Positions 46,285 through 55,923 of a stretch of DNA of 64,000 nucleotides are shown here, piece by piece. Origin of the DNA: VYFG01 sp965204165 (GTDB lineage: Bacteria > Pseudomonadota > Gammaproteobacteria > Arenicellales > Poriferihabitantaceae). The notes under the pieces are model-generated. The model was not told the origin of the DNA. It worked only from the letters and a program-made list of their open reading frames with translations, and did not search any database. The position numbers and the translations under genes were made by a program. Numbering within the stretch: position 1 is the stretch's first letter; each line of letters begins with the position of its first letter. The stretch is from contig OZ241969.1 in NCBI GenBank assembly GCA_965204165.1, forward strand, positions 2,542,001 through 2,606,000, given 5' to 3'.

Positions 46285-47040
46285 ATGCCCTTCGTTGAGA
46301 TCAACGGGTTGATCAAGCGGTACGGGGCGCTGTCCGTCTTCGAGGGTTTCGACCTCGAGATGGACAGTGCTGACCGGCTGGTCCTGATCGGTCCGTCGGG
46401 CTGCGGAAAATCCACGCTGCTGCGTTGCATGATGGGGCTCGAGGATCTTTCGGGCGGCACCATCCGGATGGGCGGCGAGCTCTATATCGAGGGCGCCGAG
46501 AACGGCAAGCTCAAGCTCGACCGCCGGATTCAGAAAGAAGTGGGGATGGTGTTCCAGCACTATACCCTGTTCCCCCACCTGAACGTCATGGGCAACCTGT
46601 GCCTTGCGCCGGTGCGTTCACGCGGGATAAAGAAATCCGAGGCGCGGCAAAAGGCGACGGGCCTTCTGGAACGGTTCGGCCTGGCGGACCGTGCCAGGCA
46701 CTACCCGAGCCAGCTGTCCGGCGGCCAGAAGCAGCGGGTGGCGATCGCCCGCGCGCTGATGCTGGATCCTAGGCTGATGCTGTTCGACGAGGTGACATCC
46801 GCCCTTGACCCGGAACTGGTGATCGAGGTGGAAAGCACGATGCTGGAGCTGGCCGATGCGGGGATGCCCATGATGATCGTCACCCATGACATGCATTTCG
46901 CCCGGAACATCGCCACCCATGTGGTATTCCAGGAACGCGGCAAGGTGATCGAGGCGGCGCCGCCCGAAGAGCTGTTCGGCAACCCGCAGAACGACCGCAC
47001 CCGGGATTTCCTCAGGAATGTCATGAACGTCATGGACTGA
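46285..47040 (+). CDS. Amino-acid-type ABC importer ATPase (GlnQ-like)
   Basis: A 251-residue ATPase. Walker A is LIGPSGCGKSTLLRCMMGLE (about residue 35), the Q-loop is VGMVFQHYTLFPHLNVMGN (about 90), the signature is YPSQLSGGQKQRVAIARALM (about 140), Walker B is LMLFDEVTSALDPELV (about 166) and the H-loop is IVTHDMHFARNIA. This combination is typical of the polar-amino-acid uptake group (HisP/GlnQ). It sits between the binding protein and two permeases, with 4 bp to the first. Confidence 0.95.
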   Translation: MPFVEINGLIKRYGALSVFEGFDLEMDSADRLVLIGPSGCGKSTLLRCMMGLEDLSGGTIRMGGELYIEGAENGKLKLDRRIQKEVGMVFQHYTLFPHLNVMGNLCLAPVRSRGIKKSEARQKATGLLERFGLADRARHYPSQLSGGQKQRVAIARALMLDPRLMLFDEVTSALDPELVIEVESTMLELADAGMPMMIVTHDMHFARNIATHVVFQERGKVIEAAPPEELFGNPQNDRTRDFLRNVMNVMD

Positions 47041-47044
47041 ACCG

Positions 47045-47716
47045 ATGAACTATGATTTCGACTGGTTCTATGTGAAGAAGGGATTTCCCCAGCTCATGGA
47101 GGGCTTGTGGCTGACGCTGGAGCTGACCCTCTGGGCGAATGTGGTGGGGCTGGTCCTTGGATTCGTGGTGGCGATCGGGATGCTGTCGCGGATCCGGCTC
47201 ATCGTCTGGCCGCTTACCGCCTATATCGAGTTCTTCCGCTGCACCCCCGCGCTCATCCAGCTGGTCTGGTTCTTCTTCTGCGTCCCGATCCTGTTCAACG
47301 TCTGGTGGAGCGCGGAATTCATGGGGATGCTCGCCCTGGGTCTCAATCTGGCGGCATTCAACGCGGAGGCGTACCGCGCCGCGATCCAGGCGATTCCCCA
47401 TGCCCACACGGATGCCAGCACGGCGCTTGGATTCAACAGTTTTCAGCGGATCATCTACGTGATCCTGCCCCAGGCGCTGATCCTGGCCCTGCCCGTGCTG
47501 ATCACGAACGGCATCGGCATTTTCCAGCAGTCGGCCCTGGTGGCACTGATCTCGGTGGAGGACCTGATGTACCAGGGACGCTACATCTCGACCCAGACCT
47601 TCCGTCCGATCGAGACGCTGACCACCGTTGCCCTGATCTATTTCGCGGTTTCGTTCCCGGTGTCCCAGGCGGTCACCTTCATCGAGCGGCACACGAAGCG
47701 GCTGCTGGCGGTCTGA
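47045..47716 (+). CDS. Amino-acid-type ABC importer permease, first subunit
   Basis: A 223-residue HisMQ-family permease with about five membrane helices. Family signs are LMEGLWLTLELTLWANVVGL, YIEFFRCTPALIQLVWFFFC (the F-R-x-T-P motif, here FRCTPALIQ) and the EAA loop DASTALGFNSFQRIIYVILP (about 125), which docks the ATPase. It begins 4 bp after the ATPase gene and is followed 9 bp later by a paralogous permease; the pair would form a heterodimeric channel. Confidence 0.93.
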   Translation: MNYDFDWFYVKKGFPQLMEGLWLTLELTLWANVVGLVLGFVVAIGMLSRIRLIVWPLTAYIEFFRCTPALIQLVWFFFCVPILFNVWWSAEFMGMLALGLNLAAFNAEAYRAAIQAIPHAHTDASTALGFNSFQRIIYVILPQALILALPVLITNGIGIFQQSALVALISVEDLMYQGRYISTQTFRPIETLTTVALIYFAVSFPVSQAVTFIERHTKRLLAV

Positions 47717-47725
47717 GCACGAGCC

Positions 47726-48391
47726 ATGGAACTCGATTTCTCCTTCCTGATCGAATATTCCGGCGTGCTCTGGGCCGGACTGGTGACCACGCTGGAATTC
47801 GTCGGCATCGCCGTGGTGCTGGGCCTGGTCTGGGGATTCGTTCTCAGCATCGGGAGAACCTCTTCCAACCTGGTGCTGTACTGGCTGACCACCGTCTACG
47901 TGGAATTCTTCCGCGGCACGCCGGTGCTGGTGCAGCTTTTCTGGATCTTCTTCTGCCTGCCGCTGTTCCTGGGTGTGGAACTGAGCGGATTCACGTCGGC
48001 GGTGATCGCCCTGTCGCTCTACAGCGGCGCGATCACGTCCGAAAGCTTTCGCGCGTCGCTGAAGTCCATCGAGATGAGCCAGTTCGATGCCTGCACGGCG
48101 CTCGGCCTGCCGACCCATGTCCGGACGCTGTTCGTCATCCTGCCCCAGGCGATCCTGCGGGCGATTCCGAACCTGCTTTCCAATGTGGTCTCGCTGTTCA
48201 AGGAAAGCGCGCTGGTGTCGGCCGTGGGCATGGCCGACCTGATGTACGTGGGGCAGAACATCGCCAATAATATCGCCCGCCCCATCGAGATCCTGACCGC
48301 TGTCGCCCTGATCTACTTCGCCATCGGATTTCCGTTGACCCGTGCGGTCACTCTCGTCGAGGGCAGGCTGCTGCGGGTGATCAAGGCGTGA
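47726..48391 (+). CDS. Amino-acid-type ABC importer permease, second subunit
   Basis: A 221-residue HisMQ-family permease, paralogous to its upstream neighbour. The signature FRGTPVLVQLFWIFFCLPLF is at about residue 58, and the EAA loop is FDACTALGLPTHVRTLFVIL (about 117). About five membrane helices. The stop (TGA) overlaps the GTG start of the next gene, an SDR, so transport and catabolic genes are translationally coupled. This coupling is the best evidence that the SDRs act on the imported compound. Confidence 0.93.
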   Translation: MELDFSFLIEYSGVLWAGLVTTLEFVGIAVVLGLVWGFVLSIGRTSSNLVLYWLTTVYVEFFRGTPVLVQLFWIFFCLPLFLGVELSGFTSAVIALSLYSGAITSESFRASLKSIEMSQFDACTALGLPTHVRTLFVILPQAILRAIPNLLSNVVSLFKESALVSAVGMADLMYVGQNIANNIARPIEILTAVALIYFAIGFPLTRAVTLVEGRLLRVIKA

Positions 48392-49122
48392 GCGCGCCCC
48401 GGCAGACGGCCCTCGTGACCGGCGCGACCAGCGGGATCGGAAAGGCCGTCACCCTCGCCCTGGCCGGCGCCGGATACGAGGTGCTCGCCCTGGGACGCAG
48501 GGTCTCGAGACTGGAAAGGATGCAGGGTAGAAACGACGTGCGGCCGCTGGCCATGGACCTGACCGACCGGGAGGCGCTGGTCGCCGCCCTGGACAGCGAG
48601 GAGATCGATGTGCTCGTGAACAACGCGGGCGTGATGCCGCCCCTGGTGGGCTTTGCCGACATGGAGCAATCCCACATCGACACCACGCTGGAAGTGAACC
48701 TGAGCGCCCACATCACCGCCACCCGGCTGATCCTGCCCGGCATGCTGGCACGGAAGAGGGGGCACATCTTCTTTGTCGGTTCCATTGCGGGCCATGGGCC
48801 GTTTCCGAACATGGCGGTCTACGGGGCGTCCAAGGCGGCCATCTCCGGATTCGCCGCCGGGCTGCGCTGCGATATTTCCGGGTGCGGCGTGCGGGTGACG
48901 GAAATCGTCGCGGGGCGGGTTGAAACGGAGCTTTACCAGGATGTACTCGATGACCGCGAGCGGCGCGACATGTACGCCGCATTCGAGGCGGTGCAGCCGG
49001 AGGAAGTGGCGCAGATGCTGCTGTCTGTGCTCGGGATGCCGGCGCATGTGGATGTCACCCGCTTCGATATCATGCCCACCGCCCAGCATGTGGGCGGCGG
49101 AGGTTTTGCAGCCAAGGGGTAA
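48388..49122 (+). CDS. Short-chain dehydrogenase/reductase, first of a tandem pair
   Basis: A 244-residue classical SDR starting at a GTG inside the permease stop. The NAD(P) site is ALVTGATSGIGKAVTLALAG (about residue 8), the structural NNAG motif is VLVNNAGVMPP (about 74), and the active site is Ser in FVGSIAGHG with Tyr-x-x-x-Lys in AVYGASKAAISGFAAG (about 148). The tail VETELYQDVLDDRERRDMY is less typical. It is likely to oxidise a hydroxyl group of the imported compound or its product; the actual substrate is unknown. Confidence 0.9.
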   Translation: MSAPRQTALVTGATSGIGKAVTLALAGAGYEVLALGRRVSRLERMQGRNDVRPLAMDLTDREALVAALDSEEIDVLVNNAGVMPPLVGFADMEQSHIDTTLEVNLSAHITATRLILPGMLARKRGHIFFVGSIAGHGPFPNMAVYGASKAAISGFAAGLRCDISGCGVRVTEIVAGRVETELYQDVLDDRERRDMYAAFEAVQPEEVAQMLLSVLGMPAHVDVTRFDIMPTAQHVGGGGFAAKG

Positions 49123-49129
49123 GCGGGTA

Positions 49130-49879
49130 ATGCACGGTTTGTCTGTGGTGATCGTGGGCGGCGGCTCGGGTCTTGGCCTGGTGATGGCGGAGATGGCCGT
49201 GGAGCGGGGCGCATCCGGCCTCGGGATCCTGGACATCGATGGCGAGGCGGCCGATGCGGCCCTCGCCGGCGCGCTGGGCGCGGGAATCCGCACGGCCAGT
49301 GCGGCCTGCGACATCCGCACTTCGGCGGCGGTCCACGGGGCGTTCGGGCAGGTTGCGGCAAGCCTGGGCCGGGTGGATACGGTCATCAATTCGGCCGCCA
49401 TCTATCCCCGCAAGCCGATACTGGAGATCACGGATGCCGACTGGGATGCCATGAATGCCGTGAACATCAAGGGAACGTTCCATGTATGCGTTGCGGCAAT
49501 CAGGCAATTCAGGGAGCAGGATGCAACCGGTGGGGTCAGGGGAAGGATCGTCAACATCACCTCGGTGGATGCGTTCAAGGCGCACCCCCAGAACGCCCAC
49601 TATGCCGCGACCAAGGCCGCGGTGGCCAGTCTGACCAGGAGCTTTGCCCACGAGGTCGCCCCCGACAACATCCTGGTGAATTCCGTTGCGCCCGCGGGCA
49701 TGGCCACCCAAAAGGCGCGTGAGGCCGGGTTCCTGGACGAACTGGCGGCGGCCAGCCCCCTCGGCCGGAGCGCCGACCCCCGCGAGATGGCCGAATGGGT
49801 CATGATGGCCGGGGGTCCCGGGAACACCTACATGACCGGCGAGAACATGATCGTGTCGGGGGGCTACATCTATGCGTGA
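49130..49879 (+). CDS. Short-chain dehydrogenase/reductase, second of a tandem pair
   Basis: A 249-residue SDR 7 bp downstream of the first one. The cofactor motif is VVIVGGGSGLGLVMAEMAVE (about residue 5), the NNAG position reads VINSAAIYPRK (about 85), and the active site is Ser in ITSVDAFKAHP with Tyr-x-x-x-Lys in HYAATKAAVASLTRS (about 155). It ends MTGENMIVSGGYIYA, the usual SDR tail. The two SDRs are clearly different from one another, so they probably catalyse successive or opposite-handed steps rather than being duplicates. Confidence 0.9.
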   Translation: MHGLSVVIVGGGSGLGLVMAEMAVERGASGLGILDIDGEAADAALAGALGAGIRTASAACDIRTSAAVHGAFGQVAASLGRVDTVINSAAIYPRKPILEITDADWDAMNAVNIKGTFHVCVAAIRQFREQDATGGVRGRIVNITSVDAFKAHPQNAHYAATKAAVASLTRSFAHEVAPDNILVNSVAPAGMATQKAREAGFLDELAAASPLGRSADPREMAEWVMMAGGPGNTYMTGENMIVSGGYIYA

Positions 49880-49923
49880 GAGGCTGCGATGATCCGTACA
49901 TCCCCACTGCATAGGAGACGGCG

Positions 49924-50655
49924 ATGATCTACAGATCCCGGCTGAAGAGCCAAAGCTGGGCCGGCGAGACGATCGGCATCCTGGTGCTCGACTGCCATTA
50001 CCCGTTTCTGCCCGGAAACGTGGCAAACGCGAACACCTTTGATTTCCCGGTGCGCTACGCGGTGGTGGAGGGGGCGACGGCGGAGCGCCTGCTCTACCAG
50101 GCCGACCGGACCCTGATCGGGCCTTACATCGACGCCGCCCGCAAACTGCAGCTGGAAGGCGTCAGGGCGATCACGGGAGCCTGCGGTTTCATGGCGCTTT
50201 TCCAGCAGGAACTCGCCGCGGCGGTGGAGATCCCGGTCTTTGCCTCCAGCCTGCTGCAGGTGCCGTTCATCCACCGGATCACCGGCAAGCGCGTCGGCAT
50301 CATCACTGCCGATTCGACGTGCCTGAACGCCGCCCATTTTGCCGGCTGCGGGATTGCCGAGGACATTCCCCTGGCCGTCGCCGGCATGGAGGGGCACGAA
50401 GCCTTCCGGCAGGGCATCCTGGCCAATATCGGCGAGCTGGACGATGACCAAATCCGCCGGGACACGGTGGAAGTGGCCGCAGCATTGCAGGCCGGCCATG
50501 AGGACCTTGGGGCGATCCTGCTGGAATGCTCGGACCTGCCGCCCTATGCCCACGCGGTGCAGGCGGCGACCGGCCTGCCGGTCTTCGATTTCGTCACCAT
50601 GATCAACTACGTGCACGAAACCCTCGCGCGCAAACCCTATCACGGAACGATCTGA
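49924..50655 (+). CDS. Aspartate/glutamate/hydantoin racemase-family protein
   Basis: A 243-residue member of the Asp/Glu/hydantoin racemase superfamily (PF01177). The two catalytic cysteines are expected in GVRAITGACGFMALFQQEL (about 77) and LGAILLECSDLPPYAHAV (about 200), both present. VPVFASSLLQVPF-like strands (here IPVFASSLLQVPFIHRITGK) and KRVGIITADSTCLNAAH fit the family. Such enzymes invert the alpha carbon without a cofactor. Located 44 bp after the second SDR and 209 bp before HyuA; with HyuA/HyuB next, a hydantoin racemase or isomerase role is plausible. Confidence 0.85.
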   Translation: MIYRSRLKSQSWAGETIGILVLDCHYPFLPGNVANANTFDFPVRYAVVEGATAERLLYQADRTLIGPYIDAARKLQLEGVRAITGACGFMALFQQELAAAVEIPVFASSLLQVPFIHRITGKRVGIITADSTCLNAAHFAGCGIAEDIPLAVAGMEGHEAFRQGILANIGELDDDQIRRDTVEVAAALQAGHEDLGAILLECSDLPPYAHAVQAATGLPVFDFVTMINYVHETLARKPYHGTI

Positions 50656-50864
50656 TCCGGATGCCGATGAAGGACACCCCACGGGCAGGCAATCGGCATC
50701 GCAGAGGCCCGAAGCGCGGCGCGTCTCCCGGGGCAGGGCGCCTTGATTGACGGGTTCGGGATGATCGGGCGGAATGGCGGAGGCATGGCCGCCCAACACC
50801 CGCAGGAGCCCGGGGCGCGACACGGACGACGACCGGGTGCGTGGTTCCATGGGAGGATGGGGCC

Positions 50865-52958
50865 ATGAGCGCGACGGGCATCCGCCTCGGGGCGGATATC
50901 GGCGGCACCTTCACCGACATCGCCCTTGATCTTGATGGGGAGGTCTTCTCTGCCAAGGTGCTGACCGACTACACCGCCCCGGAACAGGGCATTCTGGAAG
51001 GGATCGACAATGTCACCGGACAGGCGGGCATCGGGTATCCCGATCTGGACATCATCATTCATGGCACAACACTCGCCTCCAATGCACTGATCGAGCGGCG
51101 CGGGGCGAGGACGGCGCTGGTCACCACCGAAGGCTTCCGGGACGTCATCGAGATGCGGACCGAAAACCGGTTCGAGCAGTACGATCTCAACCTGAGATTG
51201 CCCGAGCCGCTGATTCCCCGCCAGGACCGGTTCCCGGTCAAGGGCCGGATCGACGCCCGGGGACGCGAGCTGCAGCCCCTGGACGAGACCCGGCTGGAAG
51301 AACTGGCCGAGGTGATCCGGGAGCGTGGTTTCGGTGCGGTGGCGATCGGGTTTATCCACTCCTACCTGAACCCCGTGCACGAGGAGCGCGCCCGCGAGAT
51401 CCTCGCGGAGGGACTGCCGGACATCCCGATTTCGATCAGCGCCGAAGTCTCGCCCCAGATGCGCGAATACGAGCGTTTCAACACGGTTTGCGCCAATGCC
51501 TACGTGCGACCGCTGATGGAGGACTACCTGACCCGCCTTAAGTCGCGTCTTCGGGATGCGGGTGCGGATTCCCCCGTCTTCATGATTCATTCCGGCGGCG
51601 GCCTGATCTCGGTCGCAAGCGCGATCCAATTCCCTGTGCGCCTGGTGGAATCAGGCCCTGCCGGGGGTGCGATCTTTGCCGCCGATATCGCGGCCCGTTT
51701 CGGACTCGAAAAGGTCGTCAGTTACGACATGGGAGGCACCACAGCAAAGATATGTCTAATCGAACAATGCAAACCCCAGACCGCCCGCACCTTCGAGGTT
51801 GCACGCACCTACCAGTTCAGCAAGGGATCGGGTATGCCGATCTCCATTCCCGTGATCGAGATGATCGAGATCGGCGCGGGCGGCGGCTCCATCGCCTGGA
51901 TCGACGCCATGGGGCGCATCCGGACCGGGCCGGAAAGCGCCGCGTCCGAACCCGGACCCGCGTGCTACCAGCGCGGAGGCGAACGGCCCACGATCACCGA
52001 TGCCGACCTGGTGCTGGGCAAGATCGACCCGGAAAATTTCGCGGGCGGCGCAATCAGGTTGTCCAGGAATGCCGCACAGGCTGCCATCGCCCGCGGCATC
52101 GGCGGCCGGTTGCCTGCGGAACCGCTGGAAGTCGCCTTCGGCATCTGCGAAGTGGCCGACGAGAACATGGCGAATGCCGCCCGGGTGCACGCGGTGGAGA
52201 ACGGCAAGGACATTTCGGAAAACGTGATGATCGCTTTCGGCGGCGCGGCGCCCCTGCACGCCGCGCGGCTGTGCGAGAAGCTGGGCGTCGACAGATGCCT
52301 GATCCCGACCGGGGCGGGGGTCGGCTCGGCCATCGGTTTCCTGAAGGCGCCGTTCGCGTACGAGGCGCTGGTCTCGCGGTTGGTCCGGCTCGGCGAATTC
52401 GACGCGGACATGGTGAACAGCATGCTGTCCAGGCTGCGCGAGCGGGCCGAGCGGTTCGTGCGCAGCGGAACCGACAGCCCGGTCACACGCGACATCGTGG
52501 CCTTCATGCGCTATCAGGGCCAGGGCTGGGAAATTCCCGTGCCTTTGCCCGACCGGGCTCTCACGCGGCAGGATGCCGATCTGATCCGGGACCGGTTCCG
52601 CGAAAACTACATCGAATTTTTCGGCAGCGCGATTGACGGACTGGATGGACTGGAAATCGAGATTGTGACCTGGTCGATGAAAGTTAGCGATGTCCGCCCG
52701 GAGCCCGGGCGCCGGGCACTGCTGACCAGGGGCAACGGGATGCACGATACCGGGTCCCGCAAGGTGTTTGATGCGGGCTCCGGAAGGATGCGGGCAAGCC
52801 GGACCGTTGCCCGTGAATTGCTGGCTGCCGGCGACCTTGTCCCGGGGCCGGCGGTGATCGTCGAGCGCGAAACCTCGACGGTCATCACCCCGTCGTTCGA
52901 TGCGGTGATGCAGGGCGACGGGAGTATTCTGCTGATCCGCAGGGAGGCCGGACCATGA
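50865..52958 (+). CDS. Hydantoinase/oxoprolinase subunit A (HyuA)
   Basis: A 697-residue ATP-dependent amidohydrolase subunit. The start is an ATG 10 bases after GGGAGG; an upstream ATG adds eight residues. The actin-like ATPase N-domain reads IRLGADIGGTFTDIALDLDG, with HGTTLASNALIERRGARTAL (about 69). The central hydantoinase_A region has FMIHSGGGLISVASAIQFPV (about 242) and SYDMGGTTAKICLIEQCKPQ (about 288). FGGAAPLHAARLCEKLGV (about 460) is a further conserved block. Together with HyuB it opens five-membered imide or lactam rings (hydantoins, N-methylhydantoin, 5-oxoproline) at the cost of ATP. Stop and next start overlap (ATGA). Confidence 0.92.
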   Translation: MSATGIRLGADIGGTFTDIALDLDGEVFSAKVLTDYTAPEQGILEGIDNVTGQAGIGYPDLDIIIHGTTLASNALIERRGARTALVTTEGFRDVIEMRTENRFEQYDLNLRLPEPLIPRQDRFPVKGRIDARGRELQPLDETRLEELAEVIRERGFGAVAIGFIHSYLNPVHEERAREILAEGLPDIPISISAEVSPQMREYERFNTVCANAYVRPLMEDYLTRLKSRLRDAGADSPVFMIHSGGGLISVASAIQFPVRLVESGPAGGAIFAADIAARFGLEKVVSYDMGGTTAKICLIEQCKPQTARTFEVARTYQFSKGSGMPISIPVIEMIEIGAGGGSIAWIDAMGRIRTGPESAASEPGPACYQRGGERPTITDADLVLGKIDPENFAGGAIRLSRNAAQAAIARGIGGRLPAEPLEVAFGICEVADENMANAARVHAVENGKDISENVMIAFGGAAPLHAARLCEKLGVDRCLIPTGAGVGSAIGFLKAPFAYEALVSRLVRLGEFDADMVNSMLSRLRERAERFVRSGTDSPVTRDIVAFMRYQGQGWEIPVPLPDRALTRQDADLIRDRFRENYIEFFGSAIDGLDGLEIEIVTWSMKVSDVRPEPGRRALLTRGNGMHDTGSRKVFDAGSGRMRASRTVARELLAAGDLVPGPAVIVERETSTVITPSFDAVMQGDGSILLIRREAGP

Positions 52959-54589
52959 CCGGTATTTCCGGAATTTCCGACATCCGGATGCAGGTCATGT
53001 GGAATCGCCTGATTTCAGTGGTTGAGGAACAGGCGATGACCCTGCTGCGCACGGCCTTTTCCACTTCGGTCCGCGAGGCGGGCGACCTGTCGGCGGGCGT
53101 CTTCAGCCCCGACGGGCGGATGCTGGCGCAGGCGGTGACCGGAACCCCGGGCCATGTGAATACCATGGCCGAGGCGGTGCCGTATTTCCTGGCCGAGATT
53201 CCGCGCGAAAGAATCCTGGAGGGCGACTGCTATGTCACCAACGACCCCTGGAAGGGCACCGGGCACCTGCACGACATCACGATGGTCTCGCCTTCGTTCA
53301 GGGATGGCCGGCTGGTGGCCTTCTTTGCCTGCACGGCGCATGTGGTCGATATCGGCGGGGGCGGATTCGGGGCCGACGGCAATTCGGTGTACGAGGAGGG
53401 CATCCTGATTCCGATCATGAAGTTCGCCGAACGTGGTGAGGTGAACCGGGATCTCATCAAGATTCTGCGCAACAACGTGCGCCAGCCCAACCTGGTGGTG
53501 GGTGACTTCTATTCGCTGGCCGCGTGCAACGAGGTCGGTCACCGGCGCCTGATCGACATGCTGGACGAGACCGGGCTGGCGCATCTCGACGACCTGGGCG
53601 AATTCATCTTCTCCAGGTCCTATTCGGCCACTCTGGAGCGGATCGACGCCCTGCCGGGGGGCGAATGGGACAATGCGATGACCGTGGACGGCTATGACGA
53701 ACCCGTGAAGCTTGCCGCCCGGGTGTCGATCCGGGAGGGCGGGGTGCACGTGGATTTCACCGGTACGGACGCCCCGAGCAAATGGGGCATCAACTGCCCG
53801 CCCAACTATTCCAAGGCCTATGCCTGCTTTGCGCTCAAGTGCGTGGTGGCGCCGGATATCCCGAACAACTCCGCCTCGCTGGAGCCGTTCACCGTCTCGT
53901 CGCCCGTGAACATCCTCAATGCCGAGCGCCCGGCGCCGGTCAGCCTGCGCCATGTGATGGGGCATATGGTGCCCGACCTGGTGCTGGGGGCCCTGGCCAG
54001 GGCGCTGCCCGGGCAGATCATGGCCGAGGGAGCGGCTGCCCTCTGGAACGTTCATCTGTCGGTGCGCCCGGAGGCCGGCGGGGAAGGGCAGCGCTCCGAG
54101 GTGCTGATGTTCAACTCCGGCGGCACCGGGGCACGGCCCGCGCTGGACGGCCTGAACGCCACGGCCTTTCCTTCGGGGGTGCATACCATGCCCATAGAGG
54201 CCACCGAACATACCGGCCCCATCGTGATCTGGCGCAAGGAGCTGCGTCCCGACAGCGGCGGCCCCGGGCGGATGCGCGGCGGGCTCGGCCAGATCGTCGA
54301 AATTGCCCCGGCAACCGGCTACGAATTCGACTTTTCGGCCATGTTCGACCGGGTGTACCACCCCGCGCGCGGTCGTGACGGCGGCGGGGACGGCGCGCCC
54401 GGTGCGGTTGAGCTCTGCGACGGCACCAGACTCCGCCCCAAGGGATGGCAGCATGTGCCCGCGGGCAAGCGCCTGATCCTGAAGGTACCCGGTGGCGGCG
54501 GATTCGGCCCGGCTGCCGAACGCAGCGGGGAAGCCCTCGCCGACGACCGGCGCAAGGGCTATGTGGGCAAGGGAAAACGGCCGCGATGA
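52955..54589 (+). CDS. Hydantoinase/oxoprolinase subunit B (HyuB)
   Basis: A 544-residue partner of HyuA (PF02538). Conserved blocks are MWNRLISVVEEQAMTLLRTA near the N-terminus, TGTPGHVNTMAEAVPYFL (about 67), YVTNDPWKGTGHLHDITMVS (about 92) and FTGTDAPSKWGINCPPNYSK (about 268). The C-terminus ends VPGGGGFGPAAERS and a charged tail. Length is normal. Translation is coupled to hyuA. A 116-bp gap separates it from the flavoprotein gene. Confidence 0.92.
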   Translation: MTGISGISDIRMQVMWNRLISVVEEQAMTLLRTAFSTSVREAGDLSAGVFSPDGRMLAQAVTGTPGHVNTMAEAVPYFLAEIPRERILEGDCYVTNDPWKGTGHLHDITMVSPSFRDGRLVAFFACTAHVVDIGGGGFGADGNSVYEEGILIPIMKFAERGEVNRDLIKILRNNVRQPNLVVGDFYSLAACNEVGHRRLIDMLDETGLAHLDDLGEFIFSRSYSATLERIDALPGGEWDNAMTVDGYDEPVKLAARVSIREGGVHVDFTGTDAPSKWGINCPPNYSKAYACFALKCVVAPDIPNNSASLEPFTVSSPVNILNAERPAPVSLRHVMGHMVPDLVLGALARALPGQIMAEGAAALWNVHLSVRPEAGGEGQRSEVLMFNSGGTGARPALDGLNATAFPSGVHTMPIEATEHTGPIVIWRKELRPDSGGPGRMRGGLGQIVEIAPATGYEFDFSAMFDRVYHPARGRDGGGDGAPGAVELCDGTRLRPKGWQHVPAGKRLILKVPGGGGFGPAAERSGEALADDRRKGYVGKGKRPR

Positions 54590-54705
54590 AGGCATGCCTG
54601 TCCGCGCTGTCCGTCTCCGGGTGGCACCGGGCAGATCCGATGCGCGCTGGGGACCTTGTTCCCCGGCGGCGGTGAAGGCGCAGGTCCCGAAGGCCGGGGA
54701 GAAGC

Positions 54706-55908
54706 ATGCCGGATACGTATGATGTCGTGATCGTCGGCGGTGCGGTGATCGGTTCGGCCGTGGCCTATTTCCTGACCGCCAACCCGGATTTTGACGGTTC
54801 GGTGCTGATCATCGAACGCGACCCGAGTTTTGCCAAGGCGTCCACCTCGCTGAGTTCCAGTTCGATCCGCAACCAGTTCTCGAACCCGGTCAATGTCCGG
54901 ATCGGGCAATTCGGGACCGGGTTCATCCGCGACTTTGCCGGGATCATGGAAGATGACGGCGACAGGCCCGACCTGGATTTTCATGAGGGCGGTTACCTGT
55001 TCCTGGCCGCAACGGAGGAACAGGCCCGCATCCTGCGCGAGAACAACGAGGTCCAGAAATCCCTTGGCGTCGATGTGGTGCTGTGGGAACCGGACCAGGT
55101 CAAGGATGCCTTTCCGCATCTCAATGTCGATGATCTGCAACTTGCAAGTTACGGCCGGTCGGGAGAAGGATGGTTCTCCAATACGGGCCTGATGAACGGG
55201 TTTCGCAAGAAGGCGCGGCGGCAGGGGGCCGATTACCTGATCGACGAGGTGGTGGACATGGTCCGTGATGGCAGCCGCATCACCGGCGTATGCCTGAAGA
55301 GCGGCCGGACAATCGCCTGCGGGACGCTGGTAAATGCCTCGGGACCCCGGGCGGCCCAGACTGCTGCCATGGCGGGGCTGGACATTCCGGTCGAGCCCCG
55401 CAAACGGACGATCTTTGTCTTTGACTGCGCGGTTACACCGGAAGGGTCGGCGACCGTCAATCACGGACGGCTGCCGCTGATGATTGATCCGTCGGGCACG
55501 TTCTGCCGGCCCGAGGGCCGTTTTTTCCTCTCCGGAACAACGCCCCTGGACGACCCGGCCGTGGACTGGGATGACTTCGAACCAAGACATGCGGAATTCG
55601 AGCGCGTATGGTTCGATCTTGCCAGGCGTTCCGGGGCGTTCGAGGCCATCAAGCTGGTCAACTACTGGGCCGGCCACTATGCTTTCAATACGTTCGATCA
55701 CAATGCGGTCATCGGCCCCCATGACGAAGTGCGGAATTTTATTTTTGCCAACGGATTCACCGGCCACGGTCTGCAGCAGTCCCCGGCGGTTGGATGCGGG
55801 ATATCCGAGTGGATCATCCATGGCGAATACCGCACCCTGGATTTGAGCGAACTCGGCTATGCTAGGATCGTATGCAACAAGCCCTTCGTGGAAAATGCAG
55901 TGATTTGA
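54706..55908 (+). CDS. DAO-type FAD-dependent oxidoreductase
   Basis: A 400-residue flavoprotein. The FAD motif is DVVIVGGAVIGSAVAYFLTA (about residue 5). The segment STSLSSSSIRNQFSNPVNVR, in place of the usual A-S-G-x-N-x-G stretch, and FHEGGYLFLAATEEQARIL (about 90) are characteristic of the FOXRED1/sarcosine-oxidase-like branch. NASGPRAAQTAAMAG (about 211) and FANGFTGHGLQQSPAVGCGI (about 347) complete the DAO pattern. It probably oxidises an N-substituted or D-type amino acid released by the upstream hydantoinase. It lies 15 bp upstream of the LysR gene. Confidence 0.88.
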   Translation: MPDTYDVVIVGGAVIGSAVAYFLTANPDFDGSVLIIERDPSFAKASTSLSSSSIRNQFSNPVNVRIGQFGTGFIRDFAGIMEDDGDRPDLDFHEGGYLFLAATEEQARILRENNEVQKSLGVDVVLWEPDQVKDAFPHLNVDDLQLASYGRSGEGWFSNTGLMNGFRKKARRQGADYLIDEVVDMVRDGSRITGVCLKSGRTIACGTLVNASGPRAAQTAAMAGLDIPVEPRKRTIFVFDCAVTPEGSATVNHGRLPLMIDPSGTFCRPEGRFFLSGTTPLDDPAVDWDDFEPRHAEFERVWFDLARRSGAFEAIKLVNYWAGHYAFNTFDHNAVIGPHDEVRNFIFANGFTGHGLQQSPAVGCGISEWIIHGEYRTLDLSELGYARIVCNKPFVENAVI

Positions 55909-55923
55909 TTCCCGGCCGGGTTC

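Noticed and set aside
53015..54595. 526-codon open frame on the minus strand
   Set aside because: Antisense to hyuB, whose plus-strand frame has full family motifs.
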